Positions 1-13,600 of a stretch of DNA of 64,000 nucleotides are shown here, piece after piece (the stretch's first letter is position 1; the number at the start of each line of letters is the position of its first letter). Below the pieces are notes generated by a model. It was given only the letters and a program-made list of their open reading frames with translations, did not search any database and had not been told where the DNA came from. The stretch is from NCBI RefSeq assembly GCF_963678635.1, contig NC_087062.1, positions 24,698,177 through 24,762,176 of the forward strand. The letters run 5' to 3'. The stretch is from Symsagittifera roscoffensis (lineage: Eukaryota; Xenacoelomorpha; Acoela; Convolutidae). Both the position numbers and the translations under genes were made by a program.

Positions 1-399
1 AATTTCACCGTTCCTTTATTTAAAGACGGACTAATTTTATCTAGCCATTGCAAAAAAGACAACTACTTTAATAAATATGGGGCAGAAAAACTGAAGAAAC
101 AGCCTCCAGCACAGAATGTTTCGAACATATTCTTTGAAGAAATACCTAAAATACCTGAAATACTTATAAAAATTTACATTTTGGAATGAGTGTTTTTTTG
201 TTTGAGAGTCACACTAAAATAAGCAAATTGAGCAACAAGTTTTGCCAAAAAATGACTATAAAAAAATAAAAATTCAAAAAAAAATGTTTTCAATTTTTTG
301 AAGTTTTCTTTTTTTCGAAATTGGTAATAAAAAGCTTCAAAAAACTTTTTTACACGATCGAGTAAACTTAAAAAAATTATTAATGTCGTTCAAATCACG

Positions 400-720
400 A
401 ATGTAAGGGTTTTAGTTTGTTAAACAAAGCTCTTACCTTCGTGATTCGACCGACATTTGAAAACTTTCGCAAAACTGTCTCAGAGTCGAGAAAAACCTGT
501 TTGAAATTTTTGATTTTTGGTTGAATTTTGAACGAATGAGGTGAGCGAAGAGGTTTTCCAGATTTAGTCAACCTAATGGGTGGAGTGATTTATCATATTG
601 AAGCCCTTTCAGTTCTGACTCGAACGACCTTAAAAACTTTTCAAAAATTTGTCCCAGTGCTGAGACAAACCGGTTTGAAGTTTTAGTCCATTTTCGAGAG
701 ATAAAAGGAAGCGAGCATGT
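400..720 (+). repeat. Two tandem copies of a ~150 bp dispersed repeat
   Basis: Segments at about 440-540 and 590-690 share the order 'Ser-like CCCTTTCAG..., TCGAACGACCTT..., GAGACAAACCGGTTTGAA'. An inverted copy lies at about 11640-11790 and a decayed one near 58740-58820. No coding potential was seen. The rest of 1-1789 is AT-rich sequence without a recognised gene. Confidence 0.6.
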
Positions 721-1789
721 TTTTAATAGAAAGGTAAGCCGTGATTGTTGATTTTTTTGGGCAAGTTTTTGTTTTACTCGAGTTTTTTATTGCCATTTTC
801 GGTTTCGACCAAATCCGATGAATATTTGTGGTACCTGGTTTTGCTTAGAAAAAAAACTAAAACACACCCATTTACATATTTCCTCCCCATTTTCAATGGT
901 CCGAACAATCAAACGAAACATCAGAGTAACTTTAAGCTATATTACAGAAATCAGAATGTGTTAAGAGCCAGATAACTTTAGGCATCATTGAGCAATCATT
1001 TCGTGAATGATGACGAATCGTCTCTAAAATTGTTTTAGCTGAGGCTCAGCACTATTTCTGAAGTTCAAAACGAGATCTTCTTTCAGGGGAAAGACTAGAG
1101 CCTTGAAGCTAGTGTACGATTTTATAAAAACATAATATTGGAGTCTTTTGTTTTGTTGATTTGAATATTGCTTTTTTGGAACGACTTCATAAAGCTTACA
1201 ATGTTTGAGATTTTTTTAAAATTAATACAATGTGACAATGCTTTTTTGAAACCTTAACAATTTTTTAGTTACTTTTAAATATTTATAAATTATAATTTCT
1301 GATTGTTCCTTCATCTGCGGTAAGAAATGGCAGAGAATGATTTGTGCTTTTTGAACAAATTTTCTTTTTTGCTTAAACAAACTGCTGGCTCAGCGCTTGT
1401 ATTTCAATGGAATTAATTTAACGATAACTACAGGCTCCTTAAAATATAGAGATCAGAACTTTTGGAAGAACCCAATTGATGATACCTAATGGCAGGCTTA
1501 GTGATTTGCTTGATTCGGCTTTCACAAAAACTGTGCTTCGATTTATTGACTTTATAGTTTCAAATTATTGACTTTCAAAACTATCTTTTTGACTAGTTTC
1601 AGTTTTTTAAAAGGTTTTTCAACGATTGGTGTTTGTTCTTCGATTTTGCTAGATTTTAGCAAATAACAATTCATATATTTTGTTTTTCGTTTGTAAACAA
1701 GGAAAATTTTGTTCCAAAAGGCATTGTTTTGCTGTTGCTTCGCTTGGTATGTTCAATAACGGAAAATAATGGCGATTGAAAGAGATGAA

Positions 1790-2176
1790 TTATTCCATTA
1801 ACGACCCACGCCAAAACCCAGTCTGATCATTCGGTACTTGAAACTGATACCAGCAGTATTGTTCATTTAAATAGTTGAGTAGATAAAAATTTCTATTGAA
1901 GGCTGGGGAAGTGTCATATCTTGTCTTTTTTGCTTGTTTTTCTTCTTGTTTTTGACAAAAATAATTCGAAAATTGTTTGCTTAGAAGAAGTCTAAAGATC
2001 TGGCGCGGCAGATGAGAACTGACGGAAGTTATGCCGAGAGCTTCTAAATCTAAATGACTGGAAATGGCGCCTGTGCCACATGTCCGAACAATCAGTGAAG
2101 CAAAGTTATGAAGTAAATCAGTATCGCTAAATAAATCATAAATCGAAAAATCAGGCTCTTTTCCACCCACCCTCCC
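1790..2176 (-). CDS. Candidate terminal exon, unknown protein
   Basis: An open frame of about 128 codons without an ATG near its start, entered in phase 0 after a possible acceptor (ACATAG) and closed by TAA at 1790. Composition is coding-like: an acidic, aromatic start (PDFSIYDLFSDTDLLHNFA), then GITSVSSHLPRQIFRLLL, which loosely recalls the helix before leucine-rich repeats in F-box-type proteins. The resemblance is weak. It lies about 2.5 kb downstream of the kinase stop. It is too long to dismiss in AT-rich DNA, but no partner exon is visible. Confidence 0.3.
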   Translation of the reverse strand, partial: GRVGGKEPDFSIYDLFSDTDLLHNFASLIVRTCGTGAISSHLDLEALGITSVSSHLPRQIFRLLLSKQFSNYFCQKQEEKQAKKTRYDTSPAFNRNFYLLNYLNEQYCWYQFQVPNDQTGFWRGSLME

Positions 2177-2977
2177 CTATGTTAATTCTAAAAAAACATG
2201 ATTCACGAAACTAATATCAAAGACTAACATCGCAACCAAAATGGATGGACCAAAACGAAGAACATGATTTAGACCAAAAAGTTTTATTTGAAGTTTTCTT
2301 AAACAACTTCTGTAAACATTGTTTTGATGTTGATGTAGGTGTTTCGGAGAAGCTTGATTATGTGTTTGCTCATTAATTTGCATTGAAATGTTTCCGAAAA
2401 AATCAAGATTTCACCAAAAAATAATAAATTCCTCTGTTGAGCTGCAGGAGGTAACATACACGTTTCTGAGGATATATTCGTGTTATTTGGACGCTTAAAC
2501 ACCTTAGAGAAAGCCGAAAGTTTTTTGAAGATTTTTTTGCTATGTTTGAATAATCTTCAAGATCTTGGCAATATTTTTAAGGTGACTGGACTGGGCATGG
2601 AGCATTTTTGTTTAACGTATCTTGTATCTTAGAGTGTAATTTCGATTAGTTAAACATAATTTCGCGCTTCATTTTAAAGATATATTATCAACAGTGTTGA
2701 GGGGTTGGAAAGAGCATATCTAGCACAAGAAAGAGCATATCCAGCACCCACTAATTTCATTCTGATAATTCTACTTATTGATTACTGTTCGGATAAACTC
2801 ATTACATTATCTGTTTAATTTGATGAATTGATGTGTGATTTTTTAAAACTACTTTAGAAAAAAGTGTCAGGTTGCTGCAAAGTCAGCAGAGATTACCCAA
2901 CTTATGTATTTTTTCCACCGGAAAGTCTTTTCAGCGGGCTCTAACTTTTGAATCTTCGGTGACGTAAAAGGGCAGAT

Positions 2978-3143
2978 TTAATCATCGGAATCGCATCTCA
3001 TCGGCAGCTTCCCTATGTAAGTAAATTGTTTTCTTCCGACCCCTCCCTTTTGTGGGCATTTACACAAGTTTACAAACCTGCACCGACAATAATACTGCGT
3101 GGGATAGCACCAACACCAATGGCTATCAGAATGGATACTCGTA
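2978..3143 (-). CDS. Candidate terminal exons of a membrane protein
   Basis: Exon 3078-3143 encodes a hydrophobic stretch (RVSILIAIGVGAIPRSIIV). It is separated by a 65 bp GT-AG intron from exon 2978-3012 (KLPMRCDSDD, then TAA), with phases 1 to 2 matching. The donor (GTTTGT) is weak and the complementary strand is also open here. No upstream exon was found before the kinase gene. It may be a short pseudogene fragment or chance. Confidence 0.2.
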
Positions 3144-3914
3144 CTACATGAGAAATCGAAATTGCATTTATCGAACTTCGTTTTTTTGTGTTTTCTAGCT
3201 AGAGTTACTGATTACTGAGAATTTTATAAAGCTGTTAGAAATAAGTTCTGAAGTTTTGTTTTTTCGATTTAAAAAAATCGGAATTTCCTGACAACTGTCT
3301 TATTCTTTTGTCTGCTGGATTTTGGCAACTAACTACTCATTGTCCAGAATGTAGCTGTCTAATAAACTATGACTGAATAGGTTCTTTTGCTCTGAGAAAC
3401 ACATTTATACATAATCACTCTTTGTTGATGGATTATTATTTAGAATAAGAATTGGCCTTTGTTTAATCTAATTACTAATTGAACGATTTTACTTTTTTAC
3501 ACTTGTCGTCATTTTGTTGCTATTAAAAGATTGAAAATCATTAAAAATTCACCTCTAAAACTTTTTTTAACTAAGCCATGCAAATGGAACTGTTTACCAA
3601 AAAATCAGCTGGATTTTATTCCTTCAATGTTTGCTTGATTGGATTGCACGAAATTTGAAGATCATACTGAACAAACCATTGCAGTTTTTGCAAAAAGCGA
3701 ATAATCACACTGAAAAATAGCTTGCAAAGTTTGTTCGGAAAATGTTAAGTGTTGTTTAATGAAGCAACCTTCAGTAGCAGATAGAAAGAACCAATAAAAT
3801 CAATTTAAGAACATTTTTAGTTCCTTAAATCTTTTTTATAACTTTTCAAATTTCCAAATTTCCGAGCTCTTACAAACAAAGAAACCAAAGTTTCCGGCGG
3901 TAGAAACATATCTT

Positions 3915-4050
3915 GCTTGGGTCGAGCGCGTTTTTTTGGTCAGCACGATCGAAACATGCACAAACTCGGTCGAGACGGTCGAAACAAACCGAATTTTGGT
4001 CGAGATGTTCAAAACATAAAGTGAGCACCTCGACCCGGGCAAAGCTCGCT
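3915..4050 (+). repeat. 30 bp minisatellite, short locus
   Basis: Three to four degenerate units built on GGTCGAGA.GGTCGAAAC, ending in the block AGCACCTCGACCCGGG. The same units and end block recur at 17395-17655. Confidence 0.7.
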
Positions 4051-4626
4051 TTTTATTACTTCCTCTTAAGCAGCATCACTTACATATTCAATATCAAGTT
4101 TTTTGTATTCATGGCACAATTTCCATGTGCTGCTACGTTTGCATCGTGATCAGAGGTTGTCCATTGATACAGACAAATGTTTGAATAAATCTCAGGTAAA
4201 TTATCTTCTTGAAACGCTTCGGAGAAATAATTTTAAGCAAAAAGAAACACATCAAAGTTGACCGGCTGTTTTCGAGGGAGCTTTTTTCTGTGCTGCGTAA
4301 ATAATGAAATATGTTAAAATATGGACTCTCAAATTGAGTTAAGTATTGTTTTTTACCCCATTCCAGCTAATGAGGTTAATTTTAAATCTTTTCGCCACAC
4401 CTAAAAACTCAAAAAGTTAGAAAAAATCAAAAGAAAAAAAATAACTTTTTTAAATTTCATTTCCAATTTTCTTTGTGTTCGGAAAACTCTGCTGAGCAAG
4501 CAGCTTCTAAACAGGCTTTGCTTGAAAAAATTATGATGATTACAGGCTGCAATGTATGAAAAAAAAACTGAATCAGTCAGTAAAAGTGAACATACTGATT
4601 TAAGCAATTGGGCTTTTTTAAATCAA

Positions 4627-4632
4627 TTTATT
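4627..4632 (-). promoter_or_regulatory. Polyadenylation signal AATAAA of the CaMKI-like gene
   Basis: TTTATT on the + strand reads AATAAA on the minus strand, 22 bases after the kinase stop codon. It implies a very short 3' UTR. Confidence 0.5.
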
Positions 4633-4654
4633 GCATCACATCACGCAAAAATCA

Positions 4655-7600
4655 TCACAGCAAATTAAGAGATTTAAAAGAGTTTTCAACTGCAGATACA
4701 AAATCCATCGCTTTTTGCCACTGACTCCCTGAGGAATGTCTTCGATCTCCAATGCTTTCCGAGGGTGCCAAAAGTCCATTGCTTTGACTACTCGAACCAA
4801 CATTTGGACTTTCTTTTTCCGAATTTTCTGCAATTCCTTCGCATATTCCAGGCGTAGTCGAACCCTTTTCACCTGAAACTTCAGTATCTTTTGAATGTTC
4901 GGGACTGCTAAGCGTATGGGAATCCGGTTGTTTCTGCAACCAGGTGTTTCTCAAGGCATCTGTACATGATAATCTAGCTTGGAAGTCTTTGACTAGAAGG
5001 AGTCTGATGAAATCTTTGGCCTCGGTGGAGATGTGATCCCAGGAGGAGCTGTGGAACTTGAAGTCACAGTCGAGCACTTGCTGGTGTAACAAAACGTCGC
5101 TGTCTTCTTCGTTGTAAAAAGGAGGGTACCCACATAGGAGGATGTACGTAATGACTCCTATGGACCAACTGTCAACCTAAAGTGCAAATGGCAATAAGAC
5201 ACATAGCAAAATAAGATCGTTCTCAGAAGTTTCATCTGCATTCCATTAACTAAATGGTTAAGTTGGATTTGTAGTTAAAAGTTTTTTTTCAAGGATCCGA
5301 AATTCAGCCAACTCACAAAAAAGGTAGTTTGTGCTCAAGAACTTATGAAACGTAATTTCTAATTGTGCTTTGTTTATCATTCTTGTCCATTTCACCAAGT
5401 TCGCGTTCATACCTTTTCATTGTAGGGTACTCTTTGCAGCACTTCAGGTGCAGCATACCCTGGAGTACCACAGGCTGTCTTGAGCATCTTATCATTAGTG
5501 TACAAGGCAGACAAACCAAAGTCGGTTATCATGATTGGAGAGGACGCATCTTTTGACTTGAACAGCACGTTCTCAGGCTTCAGGTCTGAAAATAGATCTT
5601 GTTAATAGTAGGTTTTTGAAGCTCTCAAAGATCTTTCATGCTGGGATTTCATACGCCTCTTTCGAAATGTTTAGGTAAAATTGCTGTACAATTTGAGATC
5701 AGATAAATATACTCATCCTTTTGTAATTTTGGCCAAAAGTGCCTTTAGAAAAAATTTGCGGTTGGTCGGCCGAGACTGGATGACATAAAACATTACCAAA
5801 AGGGTAAACTTATGGTTGGAGAAGGGGTCGAAACCCTGAAGAAGGGGGTCTTAAGGATTCGGCCCCCTCACCAACCATAGGGTCCCACGTTTAGTAACAT
5901 TTTACGACATCCATTTTTGGCCGATCAACTGTAATACTTTTCTAAAAGCGCCGTTGGCGCCAAAATATACTAAATTTGAAAGGGTGCGCGTGCCAAAACA
6001 AAAATGCATTTTTTTGATCAATATTTTGTTGAAAAAATTTGGCTGCGGCGCAAAAGATTTTGTCGAAATAGGGTCTTTGTAGTGTTCTGGGAGCGCTCGG
6101 AAAATCAATTTGGTCGAGCTAAAAAAAATCGACAATTTTTCATTTTATTTTTGAAAATCCTTCCACCCACCCCATTGAGAAAACTCTTGATGTGCCCCTG
6201 ATACTTACTCAATCTTCGTCTATTAACTTAATCAACTAATTCCTAAAATTTTTCCCAAAAAAACAAACATCAATTTTAATTCTATTTTTCGCGTTCAAAT
6301 TTTTCAAAGATGAATGTGGTCGTGCTAATTGAAGATGAAAATGCTGTGCTAATTACACGGAAAAGGTAATACTCAATTATATTACTACTTTTGGAATCAG
6401 CAAAAGTATTGCAATCGGGTGCTTAAGTTTTTTCCCGTAATTAGTTTTGGTCACAAAATGGTCAAAAAGTAATCATCATGGTTAATTAATATCATGGTTG
6501 CTGTATTGTGTTTACGTTGGGGGTTGTTTTTTTTGTAATTTATCAGATTCGGAATTTTTTGGTAGATTTTTGGCACTGAGTTTGTTTGGTTTTAATTTTG
6601 TCCATTCATAAATTGTGAATCAACCTCTTAAGCCTTTCGTAGTACAATTAGAAAAATTATTCATAAAAAATAGTCATTTTTAAAAATTTTTTTTTTCAAT
6701 TCAGTTTTCGGCTTTTTAGTGCATTATCACAATGAATCATCAAGTGCATCTTTTGTAGAGGTAACACATATTCTGGAGCCAAAAAAGGTTTGTGGATAGA
6801 ATCCAGCCGGATTTATTTTTTTCTTACTAGAAATTATCTGCTTTTTCACGCAATCGTCCTTCTATTTTTTTTTCGGCTTAGTTCCCGCTGCACGGAATTT
6901 TTTTTTAATTCTGCTTTTTTCAAACTTATTGAAAGCCACCAATTGAAGCAATTGAGCTATAATTTTTTTAACAAAAACTTACAAATTAGTTTTCTTAAAA
7001 ACTTTTCGGAAATTTTGCTTGGTCGGATAATGAGCACGAAACTATTACGCATACAATTTTACTCTAGCAATAAGCTTTTATCATATTCTAGCAATAATCA
7101 TATTTTTTTAAAGTTGCACAACTTTTTTTTTAACTTAGCGACTCTTGTCTCATTTTCTGTCTGCCAGTTTGCTGTGTTATGTTTATGTTGTTTTTCAAAA
7201 TTTGTCCTTTATGGTTGTCGACTTAAACTCTGTCAGTTTATTTTCCGAATCGGTTCTTGAATTTACTATATATAAAACTCTCGTGGCGCTTTAGTAGCAG
7301 TATTTTTCTGTTGATTTTCAGTTCAGTGACTGTCGCTTGTAATTTTGTCGGCTTTCTACCTTATTTTGTCCTACAAGTTTCCGGTTTGGTTTTAAGCATC
7401 GATAAGAATCTGGCTCTAAATTTTCAATTGCTAAATATCAGCCTAACAAGGTCTCCTTGAAAAAATCGTAAATATATTTAATTGTGGAAAAAATTCTTTT
7501 TCATTTTCTATTTTTTTTTTCTTCTTTCAATATCTTTTTTCAATTTTCTAAAAATTTTTTTCTTTTTTCAAATTCTTTTTTCATTTTTTTTACCGTTCGA

Positions 7601-10600
7601 AATCTTTGTAGCTACTTTTCCATCCCCATGCTGTTTTAACCTTATAATTGTTGTACCGCAAGTGGTGCGAAGCTCAGCTTCGCCTCTGTGTAAACTTTTG
7701 TGTTCGTTTGAAACACCTGAGAGCAACCTCCTTACTTTTCGTAAAAATTTTGTGCTGTAGCCAAATATAATCCTCCCGAAATCAAATACTCCCCTTTGCG
7801 TGAAAAGCTTACTTGCTCTTACATCGAATTCATAAAAACTGATTACAACGGAAGTGAATTAGTTGAATTTAAACTAAAATTGAATCAATTCTCAAAAAAG
7901 TAACGAAACTTCTCAAATAAACAAGGAAGCAAAAATGGTTCCAATGAATTTGGATATCATCTCAAGATGAAGGCAAATGATGCACTTGAGACCCCACTTT
8001 AATTTCGTTTGCTTTATTTAAAAAAATTACTTTTCAAACTCAATTAGTAACTAAAACTATTTCCTCGTAAAACAGAGATTGTTTTAATACTTTCACGATG
8101 GTGGATGAGAGTTCTCATTTTCATTTTTTGCCTTATACAGTAGATAAAAACAGTCGTTTTTGAATGTTATAGACAACAAATAATTATTTTTGCTTCCGTC
8201 TTCTCGAGTTGGGAATATATTGGCGCCCAAAGCAATTTAAAGCAGTTAATGACAAACGCAGAATTTCATAGAAGCCGCGAGGCGACAACTCGTCTAAAGC
8301 GGCAATACTATTTGCACTTTTTTGAAAAGGCAAAAACTCGCACGAGGTGATAATTTGTAGCTCTCTAAGTACCCATTAAAATAAACCCACCTAAAGTAGC
8401 ATTCGTATGAGAAGCAATATTAATTAAAGTCTCATTTTTCTTTTTTACTTTGCCAATTTCAAATTAAGGGATTTGCATTTGCACTTAAATTTTTACTGAA
8501 AAAGTATCTTTCTGATTAAAAAAGTTTCCTGGTTATTAAAGTGCAGGAAATGATGAGCGGAGTCTTAATTACGAGCGCTCTCTGTTTTCTAGGAAAAATA
8601 TTAGGTAAGGTTGCTTGAAGCGCCTCTCGCCGTCGCCCTTAGAAAAAAATTACGAAGTTGTCTAACAGTTAACCGTCATTGTAGTTACTGAGGCTTTAAC
8701 CCGCCAGTTTTATCATGTATTTTAATTTTAATTAATCAAATGCTGTTTGCGTTAAAGTTAAAGCAGTGAGTTTACCGTGTCTTATGTCGATCACCAGAAA
8801 TGTTATGACGAAAAAATATTGCGAACATACAAAATAATTCTCTGACCTTTGGAACAAAGTTTATATGCAAAAACAATGCTTCTACCCCGAGAGATGCATC
8901 TGATTTCCATCTATCTGAATATAAATCAAATAAAGCATTGCTGATCTGCAATCTGCGCTGTAGATAATCTCAAGGGGGTAAATTGCATTAAAAAAAAATT
9001 TGATGAAATCTTAGGAAAAATGCAGATTTATTTTGAGTAATGTATCAATTTTGAGTCGACCTCCGGGACCAAGAAATATACTTTGCATCCAGTAATTTAT
9101 GATTGGGCTCAAAAAATTTGACCCCAGAACAAGTTCGAATGATTTGGAATGCGGGGCAAGATAATCACATTTAAGCAGATTGCAGATAAACTACAGCCAA
9201 GATTGCAGATCAGCAAGGATTTATTTGATTTATGCAAAATGGAGGGGGCATAGTAAGGAAAATCCAAAACCTGAAATGAAGGGCGCTTAAATTCATCCGA
9301 TTTGACTTGTTGTAAACATCTGATAACTTTTTAAGCAACAATCGCAGCAAAAAAAATGAATTTGAGTTCAGTGGAAAAAATGTTTCATAATTTTTTTTAA
9401 CCTCAAAAGCTATTGTCGATCGCCCAAAATGGTGTAGAGGAAAATCGTTACAATGTACAAAACTCGTATAAGTTTAACTGTTCAATTCTTTCTCAAAGTG
9501 TCATAGAAAGAAAAATAATTAATAATATCCCAGGTTTTTTTGGAAAATGCGTATGCAGCGTGTAAATCTGCGCTTAGATCATCACAGCTGCGACGGATTA
9601 GTTGTTTCCAAATTTCAAAGAAAAGATAAAATAATTATGCGTGGTGTGTTTTTTTTTCAGTGAAGTGTCAATTCGAACTAGCCATTTTTACCAAAGTGGT
9701 TATATACCATCTGAAAGTTAATCATGCCCTTTGCTCAAAATTGACAAGATATTAATACCTGTGAAAATTTTTCGTTTAGTTATGGCGGTTTAACAATTGC
9801 CATTTTGGCTAATTAGGTACAATTGACGCGCTATTTATTTCGTGCTATTTCTTTTAATGCGTGCGCGGCGATTTAACCTGGCTCGGAAAATGTTCCAATT
9901 TGATTTGAGACAAGCTTTGCGGAACTATAAATACGTTGCTAGATTCAAACAGTTCTTTTTTTCAAAATTTCTCAAGTTTTATCAGTTTTTAAATTTCATG
10001 AAAAACATTACTTTCATTAGTTTTTAAGAAACAAATGGAAACTTCAGAAATTTACCCTGGTATGAGCAGTCTTGCTTCTAATTAGGCGCAAAGAAAAACA
10101 AAACTGGTCATATTAGCGCTAAGCCCAGAAAGTACCGGCTGCCCTTTGATGACGATGAAATTTTTTTGGCTACACTATTGATAATATAATCAATGTTTTT
10201 TGATTTATAGTTTGAAACTTTTTTCTTAAATTTATTTTTTTTTTGCTCGCAAATTAGAGTAGAAAAAGATATATTTTGGGATAATGTTTTAATAGGAGCA
10301 ACTTAACTGCCTCTTTCAATTTGGAATGATGTCATTTTCCGCTCAAGCTTGAAAACGACTGCTTTTTAAAATTTTGCGCGTTATTTGTAGCCAAATTGGC
10401 AATTTTCAAAATTATAAGCTTACAAAAAAAATGTAGCTCAAAATTTTTTGAGTTTTAGCTAAAGACATAAAAAAATTTCAAATAATGTAAATGTTTTTTT
10501 TTCAAAATTGGCTAGTTTACACAGAAGCTAATTTACTTGTGATACAACGCAAGCGTAGCTATGCAAGCTATTGAAGAAAAAAAAACATTGATTGAAAATA

Positions 10601-13600
10601 TATTTGACAAAAACAATGAAGATAACTAAAAAAATTGAAATGAAACTCAATTTTTGAGAAACACAATTAAAACATAAAATGAGCTTCTACTATCATTTAC
10701 CGAGCAGCCACTACGCCAAAAATACTGTCGATTTTAGAAAATTTTGTTCAAATGAAACGAAACTCAACGCTTTGAAAATCAAGCCAACAAAAAATGAGCA
10801 GGCAAACAGAAGCCTGACAATTCGTTTTTCAATTTCACATACGTTGAAAAAATGAGCCGGCCAGGCTTTGAACTTCAGACGTTTTTTTTCTTAACCTAGT
10901 CAGTTTTTAATACCAGCTACGTATTCTGATTTATAAATACTACAAAAAACTGAATAAAAAGATAGAAATTATATTAAAAAAAAAACAGAAACTGGGCCGA
11001 CGAAAAATAGAACCGAAATCACACAACCGAAAGAATTTTTTTCAATCAATTTTGAACCTTGAAACAATATTAGTATGTAATATGAAGCAGTAGCCGTTTC
11101 AAGACCGGTACGTCTTGGAACCTGCATGTAAGAAAAAAAAATTTCAATGCCAATTTTAGCGCACTTGCTCTCGCAAGAAAGTAAAATGTCGAAGTTTGTC
11201 AGGAGAAAAACCTTCAGAGCACAAAGATTCCGTCACTTCCCTCCAAAGTCGGAACAACAATGAGACCTCGAAACTAGTGTCGCATCTGAAAGTATTTTGT
11301 CAAAAACTAATGGTGACCCCCTAGGTGGCTTACCGTATAAATGCCTCGCCAAACAAGTACCAAGGATAGCCGCTTACTCTGCAAGTAGCACAGAATGTTC
11401 GAACCATAATCTGTACAAAATCTGCCAAATTTTTTTTTCAATTTAGTGTAGCTTTTTCTGCGTGGTGTGATAAAAGGATAGCCATTATAGGCAAACCGGA
11501 CAACAGTTTTTGAAGAACAATGACTAGAAAAACAAACAAAGAAATTTTGAAGTTTTTAATGACAAAAATGGCGCTAAAAATCTTCAAAAACTAATTTTAC
11601 ACGAGTGAAAATTAAAGTTAGGCATAATTAAGATATTGTAAACAGCCAAAATTAGACGAAAAATCAAAAAATTCAAACCGGTTTTTCTCGACACTGGAAA
11701 AAATTGCTTGGAATTTTTTAATGTGGTTCGAATTACGACTGAAAGGGCTGTAATATGATATATCACTCAACCTAGTCTGATGATTGTTTGTGGTACCTGA
11801 TTTTGCGGGGAAAACAAAAAAAAAGAAAAAACTAAAACATATCCGAATTCAAAGTTCATCCACATTTTCAATGGTCGGAAAAATAATTTTGAAAATAATT
11901 TCGGGTAAATATGCAATTCATACAAACTTCAGTGATTCAACGTTTCAGTTCTGTTTTGATTATGAATTTTGTTTATTGGGTGATATGGTATTCGACTCAA
12001 AGCCATATATCAATTTTTGAGGAGGGGGGGGGGGTTGCGTAAATACGTAAGTAGCCATCATTTGGGGATTGCACTGTTGCTCCTGCTTGCCTAGCAATAA
12101 TATGATTGCTGGATCGACATTGCATGGGCACTGCAATTTGCAACGCGAGATTTTGTATTTTGACCATATAGCTTAGTTAAGCGTAATTTTAACATTCAGA
12201 TTATGCCTATGGCTTTTAACTGAGCAAAGGTGTGTATGCAAAGATGAATGAGAGGAAGCATCCAGATAAAAGCATCATAGAGACATTTCATCACGCGCTT
12301 GAAAATACACCTTACGTTTTCAGTGACAGCTCCATTAACCTTTAAGGATCATTAAAATTAATGAAGATTTCACTCAAAGCGTAAGGTATATTTTCAAATA
12401 TGTGTGATTAGATAGATGGCTGTGTGATGCTTTTTAGCTTGATGTTTCCTCGCATTCACCTTGCATTTCTTCACTTCAGTAGCCTTAGGAAACAAAAAAG
12501 AGGAGAAAGAATAAATTGATTAACCACGGAATAGATCAGTTCGTTTCTTTAAAACATGTGCCCTCGAGGGCACTTACTTTGAAATGAACTAATCTAATTG
12601 GCGATGATTCGCTTTAGGTTAATTGATTTATTGTTGCTCCTCCTTTTTGTGGGAACTGATATTAAATATTATAATACCTCTATGAACTACATCTATGCTG
12701 TGTAAGTAGGCACATGCGTCCACCATCTGTCGCGTGATCCTCCTCGTGTCTGCCTCAGAGAACTTCCCCGTGGACACTATCCTCTCGAACAGATCACCAC
12801 CTTCTGCCAATTCCATGATCAAATAGATGAAGTCGTCTGAAAGAAAATCATTTCACTAGTTAATATGTTTTTATAAAAATAATAATAAATTCGTTTACGA
12901 ATCAGGCATATTACAGAAATTATTTATTATAAATGCACAATTTTGGCAGCGCCTATTCGAATGGTCACCGTAAGGCTGCAAGCCTGTTTGCAGGTGCCAT
13001 TTGAGAGAATCAGAATCCATATTTTTTGTTTTTATCCAATTGAAACCTAAAAAGTTGCATAAACCGTTTTTGTTGATGTAGATCTAAATCAAAAAGACCA
13101 AGGATTTTTATTCATGATTTCTCAAAATGAAGCAAGCTAGTTAGTCATCTAGAAAATTCAACCCAGTTTTACCAAAAAATTTAATGTGGTTTTTACCAAA
13201 AAATTTCTGAACAAAAATCAGAATCATGTAGATATAGGTCTCTGAGTTTTTGAACAAAACTGTCTAATTTAATTGCTGGGCATTGCAATATCTTTATTAA
13301 AACCTTTGTCTTTTAAATTTTTTACACTTTTACATTTTTTACATCCACAAAAGCGCTAAAAGAAAAAAATCCTCAAAATAAAATTTCATTTCAATCGAGG
13401 GATTAATGATTAAAGATTCATATAACCGAAGCCTTAAACAAACTTATGATTTCCTCAAAGTGAATTTTTCACAGTAAATATTTGATAAACGTTCTACCAC
13501 GCGAAGAGATGCAAAATAGTATAATTTTTGCTTCAATTAACCTCTTTGGTCAAAATACTTCAAAGAAAACTAAATGTCAATAAAGTTCACCTGGTAACTA

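Noticed and set aside
2932-3017. + strand segment between a TTTTCAG acceptor and a GTAAGT donor.
   Set aside because: All three frames contain stops.
6790-7760. Three + strand frames rich in Phe and Leu.
   Set aside because: They are translations of the T-rich interior of an inverted transposon copy; the same pattern appears on the minus strand at 30979-31522.
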